DNA from: Melastoma dodecandrum | Lineage: Eukaryota; Streptophyta; Magnoliopsida; Myrtales; Melastomataceae | Length of the DNA: 64,000 bases | Assembly: GCA_029817715.1 (NCBI GenBank) | Contig: JARUPY010000545.1 | Coordinates: forward strand, 1 to 64,000 | Direction of reading: 5' to 3' | Shown: one piece after another, positions 48,456 through 59,322 of the stretch | How positions within the stretch are numbered: the stretch's first letter is position 1 | How the letters are laid out: every line of letters starts with the position of its first letter | Made by a program: the position numbers and the translations under genes | Notes under the pieces: generated by a model | Told to the model about the DNA's origin: nothing | Databases searched by the model: none | Seen by the model: only the letters and a program-made list of their open reading frames with translations

Positions 48456-48842
48456 AAACAAAAAGGCAAAATATACATTTGTGTCCATAACTTTGGTCGA
48501 AATTTCATCATTTGCGTCCTTTTCGTAACATCATTAGGTTCCCAGTCCAATATGGACTAACGGAGTCATACGTGTATTACTTATTTTTTACAAAATATAC
48601 GTTTGTGTCCCTAACTATGTCCAAAATTTCATATGCGTCACCATTTTTATTCTTTCTTTTATGTCCATAGCTTCATTTTTATTTTTATATGTGTCCATAG
48701 CTTCATTAATTTCTTTCTTTTGTGTCCATAGCTTCATTTTCATACGTGAATTATGAAACAAAAGAAAAAAATTGAAAATGTTGACAATGATGAAAGTTCG
48801 GTCGAAGTCATGGACACAAACATATATTTTGCCAAACAAAAA
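48456..48842. mobile_element. Mutator-type MITE, 369 bp, with 9-bp target duplication
   Basis: The element is 48465-48833. Its 24-base ends (48465-48488 and 48810-48833) are inverted repeats with two mismatches, starting ggcaaaatata. The nine bases aaacaaaaa directly flank both sides (48456-48464 and 48834-48842). Nine-base duplications are typical of Mutator-like elements; the A-rich flank is low in complexity, which weakens the evidence slightly. Inside, gtgtccatagcttcatt recurs three times at about 30-base spacing (48660-48740). No coding capacity. Confidence 0.8.
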
Positions 48843-48843
48843 A

Positions 48844-49965
48844 GGCTAAATTATCAAATATATCATAAACTTTGACTTTTTTTTTTTAATTTAGCCTAAC
48901 ATTGGAAAAATATCTTCTGACATCCCAACATTGGACCATTTTCGTTATCTCAATTATATCTTTCGTTAGTCGGCCTCGGCTAACGGAGTCATACGTGGTG
49001 CTGACATGGCAGTTAATGTCTTAATCCATTTTTCTTCACAATAAATTACCAAATATATCATAAACTTTGACATTTTTTTCTAGTTTAGCCTAACATTTGA
49101 AAAATATATCTTACATCTTGACGTTGAGTCGTTTACCTTCATTATATTTTATGTTAGCGGTCGATGCTAACGGAATTCTTCGTGATGTTGATATGACAAT
49201 TAACGATGTTAGCGCCACGTTTAATCTAGTTTTGCTCAAATTAAACCATAAATACCGAATAAGCTCCAAATATATTTTAATCTCACTCTTAACGAATATT
49301 TTAATCATACTTCCGACCAATCCTACATCGACACCCGATCACTCCGACCCTTAATCCCCAACCACTATCCTACCCTAACCTCGACTTCTAACCCCAAAAA
49401 GTTGACATCTCAATAATGTTGGTTTGAAGTTCTGCTATGTATAACAATGTTAACATACTTATATAATGTTATTTGCTTGGATAATGACCATTTATTTGCT
49501 TAGATAACGTATGACAATGGGTTTGCATGGGCATGTTTTAAAATTTTAGTAATCATGGATATGTTTAAAACATTTAACTTTGACTCTAACTAAATCAACT
49601 ACAATTTGTTCATAATAGCTAAAAAATCTATTACGATATTTGTTCGTGTTGAGGACACGGATTATACGATGGAGATAATGGTCCAACGTTGAGATGTAAG
49701 AGGATATTTTTCAAATGGTAGGCTAAATTAGAAAAAGTGACAAATTTTAAAAAATATTTGATAATTTAGCCATTAGTAAAAATAAATAAAATGTGACATT
49801 AACGACGTTAATTGTCATGTTAACGCCACGTATGACTCCGTTAACGGAGACGACTAATAAAGAATATAATAAAGATAGCGGCCAATGTTGAGGTATTTTT
49901 TGAATGATAGCCTAAATAAAAAGATATTAAATTTTAAGATATATTTAATAATACGAGCAAAAACA
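48844..49965. repeat. Inverted-repeat cluster: two forward and two reverse copies of a ~180-bp unit
   Basis: Forward units start at 48844 and about 49043. Reverse-complement units end at about 49771 and 49965. The outer forward arm, ggctaaattatcaaatat through the ttggaccatt word, pairs with 49674-49771 over about 95 bases. The second forward unit pairs with 49797-49965 and shares the gctaacggagtcatacgtg motif. The arrangement could fold as a long hairpin with a loop of roughly 500 bases. No ORF and no clear target duplication. Confidence 0.75.
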
Positions 49966-49979
49966 AATTAAAAAGTTCT

Positions 49980-50710
49980 CTACGACCGAAAACCGCTCAA
50001 GATTTGGTTTTTCCACGAACGGCGTCGCCCGTCGTTCCTGTGGTTGACTGGTATCATCATCCCACAGACACGTGCCACTGTCTCCGGGATACCTGCTGAC
50101 AATACGTATCGGATAACGATTATCATAAAGAGGCGAAAAAAGGGCATTTGCCAGTTGCCCGGCTCTACCCCAGACGTCACCACACCTACTGTCGTCTTTT
50201 TCTTTTTTCTTCTCCTCCGGCTTGGTTTTAAGTCTTGGTCTTCGTCTGGTTGTTAGGGTTTTGTCCGGGTCGCTCCTCCTTCCGCCCTCCGATTCGATAC
50301 CTATCGAGACGATCGTGTACGGCCTTTTTTTGAAGAAGAAATTGTTTTGATTCGTTCCTGAAGAGTATGGCTTCTTTGTTGCGATCGACGCGGTCGTCCT
50401 TGGGTGTTCGGTGTATTATGGATTGTGGTGTTGTGGTCATGCGTTCGTGGTCGTTCGGACTGTTGGTCGTTTTATTTGATGACTTGTTGTGGTCTTCGTG
50501 AGCCGCGGTTGCTGATTATGTAATTATTTGTGTTTGTCTGTGAGAGGAGTAACCTCCAATTTGACAAATTTTACTCGGGATGAGCTCTCAATATGCTTTG
50601 TGGAGCTCACTGTTTGACTGATGATTTTCGCGAGAGACTTTTGGTATGCAGTGGCTTTTTGGGAGATTGAGCTTGATTAATGAGATCTTTGCCGTTGATG
50701 GTTTTGCAGG
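49980..50710 (+). promoter_or_regulatory. Upstream region and 5' UTR of the RING ligase gene
   Basis: GC content rises at 49980, matching a gene start. A splice acceptor (tggttttgcag) immediately precedes the start codon, so a 5' UTR intron of several hundred bases is likely. The T/C-rich 50190-50290 region is a plausible leader. No TATA box was assigned. Confidence 0.5.
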
Positions 50711-52658
50711 ATGGAGGAGGATACACGATCGGAGAAGCATTTATCGTCTGCGGCGGCTTTTGTAGAAGGTGGAATACAGGATGCCTGCGACGATGCTTGC
50801 AGCATTTGCCTCGAGGCCTTCTGCAACAGCGATCCTTCCACTGTGTGTATTCCTCGGACTGCTTTCCTGAGTGGTTCTGTGTTTGCTTGGTGTGTTTAGT
50901 TAATTTGATTTTTCTTGTAGGTCACCACCTGTAAGCATGAGTACCATCTTCAGTGTATCCTTGAGTGGTATGTCCTCTGTTACCAGCAGATTGGTCGTTT
51001 CTTCTGGATTTCGATAGATAACTGGGGCCACGCCTTATGGCTTACTCCTTGAAATTCAGTCACTTGTAAATTTTGAAGCCCCACAACAAGTTTCTCAAGT
51101 TACTTGGAAGACGGTGTCCATTCTATTGCTGATGAAATTTTCCTGCTGCTTATTCTGAGTTATGTTCTTCAGTTATCTGCTCATAACACTCAATGAAAGA
51201 ATAGCATACGGTCATACTATATTAATTGAATTATTGAGTGAACGACTTTTGCTGTGTTTCGACCTATGGTTCTGGTTCTCATGTATCAGTCAAAGGACGC
51301 TTTAATCATGAAAATCTCTTCTTTCTTCTTTCTAGGTGTCAGAGAAGTTCTCAGTGTCCCATGTGCTGGCAATCAATAAGCCTGAAAGATCCTGCCAGGT
51401 CCTTTTAGTTGTTGACCGAGTTTGAAAGTCACCGTAGTTTTATGATGGAATACTTTATGAATGATTTGGGATCAGTATTTCCACTGCAGCCAGGAATTGT
51501 TGGAGGGAGTAGAGCGGGAGAGGAGTTTCAGGTTTAATCCATCAAGAAATGCCACAATATTTCATCACCCCACTCTTGGAGATTTTGAATTGCAGCATGT
51601 AATTAGATGTCCACTTTTTCTCTTTCTTTGGGGAACAAAATTGTATGCACATTAATCTTGCTATTATATTCTCTTATCTCAGCTTCCGGCCGGTGCAAGT
51701 GATGCTGAACTAGAGGAGCGGATTATACAACACTTAGCTGCTGCTGCTGCCATGGGTCGAGCTCGTCATGTTGCTCGCAGGGAAGGCCATAGGAACAGAT
51801 CGACTACCCATGGCCATCCGCATGTCCTAGTCCTCACTCATCCTAATGCCCATTCAAGCGGCTCCACTATTTCCCCTCCGGTGAGAGGTGGCGAAGGCGA
51901 TCAAACTCGTGAAGTCGCCGTTACATCTCCTTCTTCGCCTTTGCACATTGTTGGTGAAGAAGCTCCTCCACTCATAGCACCGGCTACTTCTCCCCAAGTT
52001 GAACAGGGTTTGTCGTTGCCTAGTTCCATCCTAGCGAATCAGCAAACATCCCCACTAAACAATAGGTAGATGGCTTTTGCATCTCATAATGAAGTCCAGA
52101 AAGCAAGTCCATTTTGAATTCCTGCTTTATAGGAACTGATCATTTATTTGACAGGAGATCTTCAAATCAATCTTCACCAAATAGACAGGAACAAGGAGGA
52201 CCGTCAGATTTTCAGTTGTTCTCAGAGAACTTGAAAAATCGTTTGAATGCTGTATCTAATAGGTATTTCTTTTCTACCATCACCCTCTGCCTCAGTTAGC
52301 AGTATTGACTACGTCACCATTGCATTAAACATTTGAATTCATATCTCTATGGTCTTCTAGATGCAAGGAATCTTTGTCCAAGAGCACAAGAGGGTGGAAA
52401 GAAAGGCTATTCTCTCGCAACACATCCATAACAGATCTCGGCTCCGAGGTCAGAAGAGAGGTTAATACGGGGATCGCTTCTGTTTCCCGCATGATGGAAC
52501 ACCTTGAAACTAGAGACAGCCCTGGAACCAGCCTCGATTCTGTATCCAATAGTGTAGGGAGTATCCCAGCTACAGAATCAGGAGACTCTCAAACTGTGGA
52601 AGCGGTCCCTGTAAATGTTGCAGCTGATCAGCTGGATTCCTCTGCCTCAGCTTGTTAA
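50711..52658 (+). CDS. RHF2A: RING-H2 E3 ubiquitin ligase RHF2A-like
   Basis: E3 ligase; Arabidopsis RHF1A/RHF2A target the CDK inhibitor ICK4/KRP6 for degradation during gametogenesis. Seven coding exons: 50711-50842, 50921-50967, 51336-51398, 51490-51598, 51683-52065, 52155-52262 and 52361-52658, totalling 379 residues, the usual family length. RING-H2 ligands are C30, C33, C48, H50, H53, C56, C67 and C70 (DACSICLEAF to QCPMCWQ). After it come the family blocks ELLEGVERERSFR and HHPTLGDFEL, an Ala-rich AELEERIIQHLAAAAAMGRA, a Ser/Pro-rich linker and the SKSTRGWKERLFSRNTSITDL block. Every splice junction keeps frame, so it looks intact. In Arabidopsis the OEP61 homologue is its immediate neighbour. 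Confidence 0.94.
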
Positions 52659-53900
52659 ATAGTGTTTTAGCAACTGCATCAGCACGGAGCTTGACCTTTC
52701 TCCTGTAAGCATTTGTCTTCCACTCGCGTGTTTTGCTCAGGGACTTAGAAATTTTGATTCATTCTAGAGGGAGGGCATCATGGTCCTAAGCTAGGTAATG
52801 CCAGGCTTTCGCAAAATTAATTGCTGTTCGAGGAAGGGTTTCCATATATTGAGCCCCGGCGATAATTCTTTTTTGTAGGATCACGGGAGCCAGCCGATCA
52901 GCCTTGTGCATGGATGAGCATTGTTTATTGATCTCTAGTTTGCAATAAGTAGAACACATTAAAAAAAAAAAAAAAAACAGAAAAATAGACCTTTGTTTTG
53001 TTTGTATATTGATCAAGAGTTATTCAGTATTTGCTGTTAAAAATCAATTCTGGATTCTCTCGTGCTTTGTATGATTATAGACCTAACTGTAATACAGTTT
53101 CATGTACATGAAAGTTTTAAATTATTAGGTAAGACTATGAATTTATTTACAAGATCGTTGAGGATCCATTGAGCTCCGCTGCGAGGAGTATCTCATTTTT
53201 GGTTATGGAATAATAATTTTATTTATTTTTCTTTTCTTATCATTTTTATTACGTTTCTTTTTTTTCATTCCATTTTATTTTTTAAATTTTAAAAATAAAT
53301 AGAAGGAATGGGCATTCTCTCCATTATATAATAGGGAATGTCCATTCCATCGCGCATTCTATTTTCTTCCTCTTTTTCCCTTATTACTTGACTAAACACG
53401 TCATTTTTTTAAACCAACTCCCTTTCGAATTTCTATGTTTTTCTTCCTTTTCAATCTATTTCGTCCGAAAACCAAAAGGGCTACAAGTTTTTTAGTCTCC
53501 ATTGCCTGCATGGTGTCCAGTCTATAAAGCTGGTACCAGTGGAAGACATCGCACCTGCACAATGTGGACGAGGTAAAGCTGTGTATTATTAGAAATCCAT
53601 ATCCTATTACAGTTAAGTAAATTCGAAATCGCTGATGCTGAAGCATCTCCTGACAGCATGAGTTTATCATTTGCTTATCAATTTGGATTGGATTCTAAAA
53701 GTCCATATGCAAAGCACATCAAATATGAGTACATGAAATACACGGCAATGCAATAAGTATTATCGAAATAGATTTCTCGCAAGACTTAATTGTGAAGGCA
53801 TTTGATTAGATAGTGATTGATATATGAATTACATAGAGAATGCTGGTTGAGGAATAATATAGTTGTAAGTCTAATTGTATCATTCATTTAATACATTCTA
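52659..53900. other. 3' flank of RHF2A and intergenic DNA, no gene
   Basis: Probable 3' UTR to about 53060. An A x17 run at about 52961 and T-rich stretches at 53215-53290 follow. ORFs are short and opposed. 53270-53400 contains two near-inverse gaatgg-cattc words around ccattatataatagg. Confidence 0.4.
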
Positions 53901-54014
53901 AAACTAAATACTTCAATTTTTCAATTCTACAATTCCTTGTTGTTGAAGCTATACTAGAAAACTCGAAACTCTTTGTATATCATAAATGTTAAGTAGTTTC
54001 ATATTATGTACTAT
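53901..54014 (+). mobile_element. End of an LTR (left limit not found)
   Basis: AT-rich sequence directly before a Met-tRNA primer site, hence by position the end of a 5' LTR. The left end was not identified. Confidence 0.4.
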
Positions 54015-54026
54015 TGGTATCAAAGC
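54015..54026 (+). other. Primer binding site (initiator Met-tRNA)
   Basis: tggtatcaaagc matches the plant Met-tRNA primer consensus with one change. Confidence 0.75.
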
Positions 54027-56160
54027 TATAATGTTCCTGTGCCATTGATTTCGGTGCAAAGAAAAAAATATCAACCTCCCTCTACTAAAAATCGATCATC
54101 TGTAAAAAATTTGACAATTAAACGACTTAAAGAAATCATGGAAGGAAGAATTGCAACTGTAGAGCAGAGGCTTGATGAACAAGTTGAAACCTTGGTAGAA
54201 AATTCGACAGTTTTGGAAGAAATTATGAGGATGTTGAGGAACAAAGAGACTGAAAAGGACTTAGAGAAGTGGTTCTAAATGGCTTGAAATTCATCAAGAA
54301 AATCCTAAATCTTCAATTAAAAGTAACAAGAACAACGTGAGGTTCACTCCTAATCTTGAATTTCAGACATTTGATGGTAAATATTTCATGAATCTAGATA
54401 AAAAAATGACAGAAACATTTCATTTTATGCACGATTATAGATGATCAACGTGTAGATTGTTAATGATATGTACATGATTGGAATGACTAAGTCATGATTC
54501 AACAGTTACATTGTTGTTAGAAATCATGTTGAATGGGATGAATTTGTAGTTGATTTGTGCGCAAGATTTAATAAAGAGATTGCTGGAAATGTGGTAGAAG
54601 TGTTTAATAAGTTGCATTAGATTGATTCAATTGAAGATTATTTAGATGCATTTAAAGCTTTGTGGGGATTAATGATGCAAAGAAATTTGAATAGTTTCAA
54701 TGGGGCTTTGAAACCAACATTAAAGACTTCTGTGAGAGCATTTAAGCTCAAACTTTAGCAAAGCATTGCCCTTGTTGGTAAAGTTTTTACTCCGATGCAT
54801 TGGATACGGACCCAATTGTGCCACGACATTGATTACTAGCACCATGATAGAAGAAAACGAAGAAATAATTCTTCATAATATTTAGTTATGAGAAACCCAT
54901 CCTACTTAAAGTAGACATCTTCTAGAACCTCAACGACGGGACCTTGATCACCAGAGTTTATGGTAGAAGTGTTGTGTAAGGACAAAATAGTAAATAAGGC
55001 TATCCAAGTCTAGTTCTTTAAATATGTGATTGAGCATATATAATAAAAAAGGGAGATTATTATATGCTTAGTAACAGAATGACTAATGTGAGGATCACAT
55101 GTTCTTATTTAGATTATGAAGATACAATTGTCGGAGAATGACGATTAAAAAGAGTTTTTAGACATTCTAGATAGCTTCTAAGGAGAACAACCTTTGAGCT
55201 TAATTTCCGGACTCATATATTTGAAGTCCGGAAGGAAATTGCTATTAACATAAAGCATTGGAGTAGCGAAGAAGCAATGATGAGAGCTCAAGAATATCAA
55301 TCTTAGATAAGGCTTGTATTAGAAGAAACTGGCTAAACATCAGGACTTCAAATTCCAATAATAAAAGAATCTCCCGAGATAAAGATTGATGCATAAGGGA
55401 GCATCAAGTTGTAAGTTAAGACTTTTTTTTTGTTAGGTCTACTAACGTTACCACTAGTTTCCGTCTATTTTTAATAATGTAGATTTCTTTTCTTTTGATT
55501 TGGCAAATGCAAAGATACTGGGTTTTTTATGTATTAATTCATAATCATCTGCCGCATTTGGGGAGACAAACTTAATAAAGCAATCTTTTTCTCACATCTT
55601 TGAGTTGGGTTATTTTGCTCATCTCAAAAATACATGATCCCTCAAGGGAATGGCATTCTTTGTGACATAGAAGGACTTTTCTATTTTACATTTCTCTCAA
55701 AACTGAAAGAAGTCTAGAACCCTTGAAGCTTTGAAGTTGCGGAAGCTTGGTGAACCTAGAAGCGAACCACTTGAGATATATTAAGCAACTTTTACTTTTA
55801 AACATGTAGATAGTTTGGAGAATCTATCAACTTAGATATTTCAATCGTCTAAGTAACTAGAAAATTATTCTAAAAAATTAGGTGGTGAATTTTGAGGAAG
55901 CCTTTCTTCACTGTAAATCAAGTTGGGATTTAATTCAAAATACTCTAACTAATAATTAAGATTGTCTGAAAGCCAACGTACGAGTATTTCTTATTGTCTA
56001 TGCAGATTTAATCGAATATAAACAAAACTTCAAGGATTCAATTGTAAATTTAAGAAGTATAAATTTTTTATTTAGGATAAAATTGAAACAAGAACTAGAG
56101 GACAAGAGATGATATATTGCAAACGACGTGTAAATTATATGATATAATTGATAAGGAGAA
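54027..56160 (+). mobile_element. Decayed Ty3/gypsy element, gag recognisable
   Basis: The first frame ends at 54278 with a coiled-coil-like MEGRIATVEQRLDEQVETL. Broken gag follows: a TFDGKYFM-type start at 54370, KEIAGNVVEVFNKLH at about 54570-54620, and MMQRNLNSFNGALKPTLKTS then VRAFKLKL at 54670-54760, matching the FISGLKP-VRAFKP block of gypsy gag. Every frame has many stops. 54800-56160 has no recognisable pol domain; it may be eroded pol or unrelated AT-rich DNA. Confidence 0.65.
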
Positions 56161-56487
56161 CTTATTTTTATACCGTTTTGGTTTTGCGGACTTCATTCTC
56201 GTTGATAAAGAGGGCCGGCCCCCAATTTCTTAATTTTTTTTTTTTCATGACCTGCCTGGATTCCTCACTTGCGTTTGCCGGAATGCCTCGACTCAACCTC
56301 GTAGGAAAGAATTGACGAGGCTGGGAAAGTGGCAAGAGACCAAGACCTCGCTTCGACGAGTTGCGAAGAGCCAAGCCATGGCCGCATTCATTGATCATGG
56401 AAAAGGTTGCGGGGGATTTTGTCGACTACAGAGGCATTGCCTTTGCTTGATACACATTACAGATTGCATATAACGGGAGGGAGTTTT

Positions 56488-57675
56488 TCAACTGTCTAGG
56501 AGATGGAAGCGTCCAAATCCGATCCTAAAGTTGAAGCTGATGCAGGTCAGCTGCTGATTGTTCTCGTCATCCTCCATCGTGATCTTAAGCGTGTATAAGC
56601 CCTGCACATGGTATATGCAGCGAATTGTTAAGGCTTCTTCCACAGCCAAAGATCTCGCCTATACGACAGTTTGTACTAATTATCGCATAAGGATGAAATA
56701 GGTGTATATTGAGATGAAGGTTTTCCGGGACTCACCGGGGGTGCAAAGGCAGGTAAATTCTGAGTATGTGAGAGCGTGAATTCTCCCGAAGCGATTGGAC
56801 ATGACATTGCCTCGCAGATGTTGTGAGTTTCTGTACGGAGAAGTATCCCATGGTACAGGACCTTTATAACAACTTTTCCCTTGGGCAAAGCTTGATCTGA
56901 AAGCGAAGCAAGCCGTTAAGGTTGGAGGTTTGAAGTGAATTCAGGGAAAGACCATAAAGCAAATACAAGAACTCCCCCCCCCCCCCCCCCCCCCCGCTCT
57001 CTCCGCCTTTGGTTTAGAAGCTTCGAGGTATAAAATTCCTTGACGCAACTCGGACAGCTAGACACGTTGAGCTCGAGTTTCTTAGAGTCCTGATCACTCT
57101 GGGCAGTATATCTTGTCTCCAAACCACAATAAACACACATTTCAGTATATGCCGCTATTCTATTACCCCCTTCGTTTCTTCAGAAGCACATATAGGCTTC
57201 ACGAGCCGTGCAGGCGACCGAGCAAATCTGACCGAACCTGCATCGTGTCATCAGATCTCTAACGGAAGTACTATGTACCTGAAGAGGCTTCACTCAGGCT
57301 CCAATCCACGTCAACATTGCTACACGTTAACACAACACCTTTTACACGACTGACTAATCGGACTAACATCTATACATGTACCTGAAGAGGCGTAGATGTC
57401 GAAGGTTGTCGGCTTGCCGGGCTCCACTGGATTTGGAGATATCCTAACATCCCTCACCTTGACTGCATAGTCCACCGTCCTATCTGCAGAAAAGGACAAA
57501 ACACATCCTGAGCAGAAGAATCGCCACCGGAAGAGCTGACCGGGGAAGGGATTTGGAGCAACTGGGCTTTACCGCAGTACTTGATGGTCGTCCCTTGAGC
57601 AACAGAAGGAAGGATAAGAGCGAACGACAGAAAAATCAGATGAGGTGGAGGAGAAGTCATCGAAACGTGACTCAT
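56488..57675 (-). CDS. ML-domain (MD-2-related lipid-recognition) secreted protein
   Basis: A small secreted or endomembrane lipid-binding protein. Four exons: 57675-57573, 57483-57382, 56896-56736 and 56601-56488, giving 159 residues. Residues 1-27 form a signal peptide (HLIFLSFALILPSVAQG). The ML core follows: YC-DRTVDYAVKVRDVRISPNP, GKPTTFDIYASS, GKVVIKVLYHGIL, ETHNICEAMSCPI, LSHTQNLPAFAPP, and GLYTLKITMEDD ending LTCISFNFRIGF. The paired cysteines of the family are present. All junctions are GT-AG and in frame. Related Arabidopsis proteins act in defence or lipid sensing, but the ligand here is unknown. Intron 2 contains a C x22 run (56974-56995). Confidence 0.92.
56974..56995. repeat. 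Poly-C tract in an intron
   Basis: Twenty-two consecutive C within intron 2 of the ML gene. Such length is likely polymorphic or inaccurately called. Confidence 0.9.
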
Positions 57676-58779
57676 GGGACACCCGGGGAGTGGGTTTTCC
57701 GACAGCCTCCGAGGTAGATTCTAGGAGAGATTCCACCCCAACACAGGAAGATGCTGTTTCGTGGGGGAAGGAGGAGATTGGTCCGACGAATGATTAGATG
57801 GATCGTGGGTCTGTTGTGTCCCTCCGTTTGGATATGAATTATGATAACGTAAAAGACAAAATCAGCACCAATTCCAACCACTGTTCCCATTAATAAATTA
57901 ATTTCTTTCAATACTCCAACTGCAAATGTTATACATTCTTTCCTTTTCTTGCTCCCAAACCCAAACGGGAGAACCTGGTCAGTGAAAGTTAAATTGAATC
58001 GGACAGTAATATGTATTATACTCATTCAAGAGAGTAGGTTTTGTTATAAAATAACCGCTTTGTAAAATATTTGATAAGACAAAATATGGTAAAATATTGA
58101 TTTATGACAAAGTCTTTCTTTATCGTAATTTAGTTTCTTAAATAATTTTGTCCCTCGTAATATTTTTATATTGATTTTGGTCGATATTTGTTGATTTAAC
58201 AGTGTGAATCATTGATAAATAGTTTTTATTTATCGACTAAAAAATAAATAACAATGTGGAAAAAAATATTGAAATGTCATAGGTTTATTTTATGATTTTG
58301 ATGGACAAATCAAATACGTTGGAAGACGAAGCTGGACTATAATTTCTGATGAGAATATTATATTAAAACCTTATTTGACTTTAGCACTAATACAGAAAGT
58401 TGACCTAAAATTAATGTTGCCATAAAATATTAATTTTAACGCAAGTTTTAATATTTGTAACACCAAATTAATCTGAAAAAATCTTTCGATCACCAACTCA
58501 AAATATTATTTACTCAATTTGAAATTTGCAAAATATTTTTCTTTCAATAGTATATTTAGAACAACTAGGGACCACAACAGTTATACAAAAAGAAGAATGA
58601 CAAAAAAAAGTGTAAAAGAACCGGCTTTGTATGGTCTTATGGCTAGTTTACGAAACAATTGATCAAATAAAGTTAAAGTTTGTAAAATTACTCATTTACC
58701 GCATTGGTGTCGCGGAAACCACGACTTTAATAAAAAACGCGGTTCCCGACCGCGACATTAAGAGACTTGAAGAAATTTC
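57676..58779. other. Promoter side of the ML gene and AT-rich DNA
   Basis: The first 200 bases should hold the ML gene's minus-strand promoter. From 58025 the sequence is AT-rich with no ORF. At 58709-58765 two gtcgcgg/ccgcgac words form an inverted pair next to the transposon end, possibly part of its terminal region. Confidence 0.4.
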
Positions 58780-58836
58780 CAAGTATTTTGGCTTTGTTTT
58801 GTGGTGGAGCAGTATCGCGGTTGCCAACCGCGACAC
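58780..58836 (+). repeat. Left terminal inverted repeat of a Mutator-like element
   Basis: The 19 bases from 58780 (caagtattttggctttgtt) are exactly the reverse complement of 63981-63999. The match continues at about 75 percent through gtggtggagcagt. The true outer edge may lie further left, because the right end runs out of the window. Confidence 0.85.
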
Positions 58837-59322
58837 AGACGGGGTTTTTTAACACCTGTCGGCCCCCTTGTCCACCTTTCTTCATTTCTACTCCGCCCCA
58901 AAACACTCCCGAAACCCTACTTCATATTCCGACCCCGTGGTCCTCAAATCCGATATTTTTCGGCCCCGTGCTACTCGAATCCGGAGATTCCGATCTCGTG
59001 CTCCTCGAATTTGACCTTCGTGTGCCTCGAATCCGAATACAACACCCGACGCCCACCCCATTCACCTTCAATCAACTCAATATCAAAGGGTAAGTAAATT
59101 TTCATGTCAAAAGTTCGTTAAAACGTTGATTTTCATAAGTTTGTGTAGTTTTAGGTAATGGGTTAGGATTTAATCTTGATTTCTGAATTGTTAGTGTTAG
59201 TTAGGTTTAGTATTAACGGATTGTGTTGAAATTATTATGCAAGTATTGGATTGTCTTATTGGAATACCTTTGAACTCGTAAGATTCTCGATCTCTTTTTC
59301 GTAAAGTATGACATAAATTCAC

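Noticed and set aside
57672..58025. 117-codon minus-strand ORF upstream of the ML gene
   Set aside because: It overlaps the promoter side of the ML gene, has no recognisable motif and no supporting splice structure.
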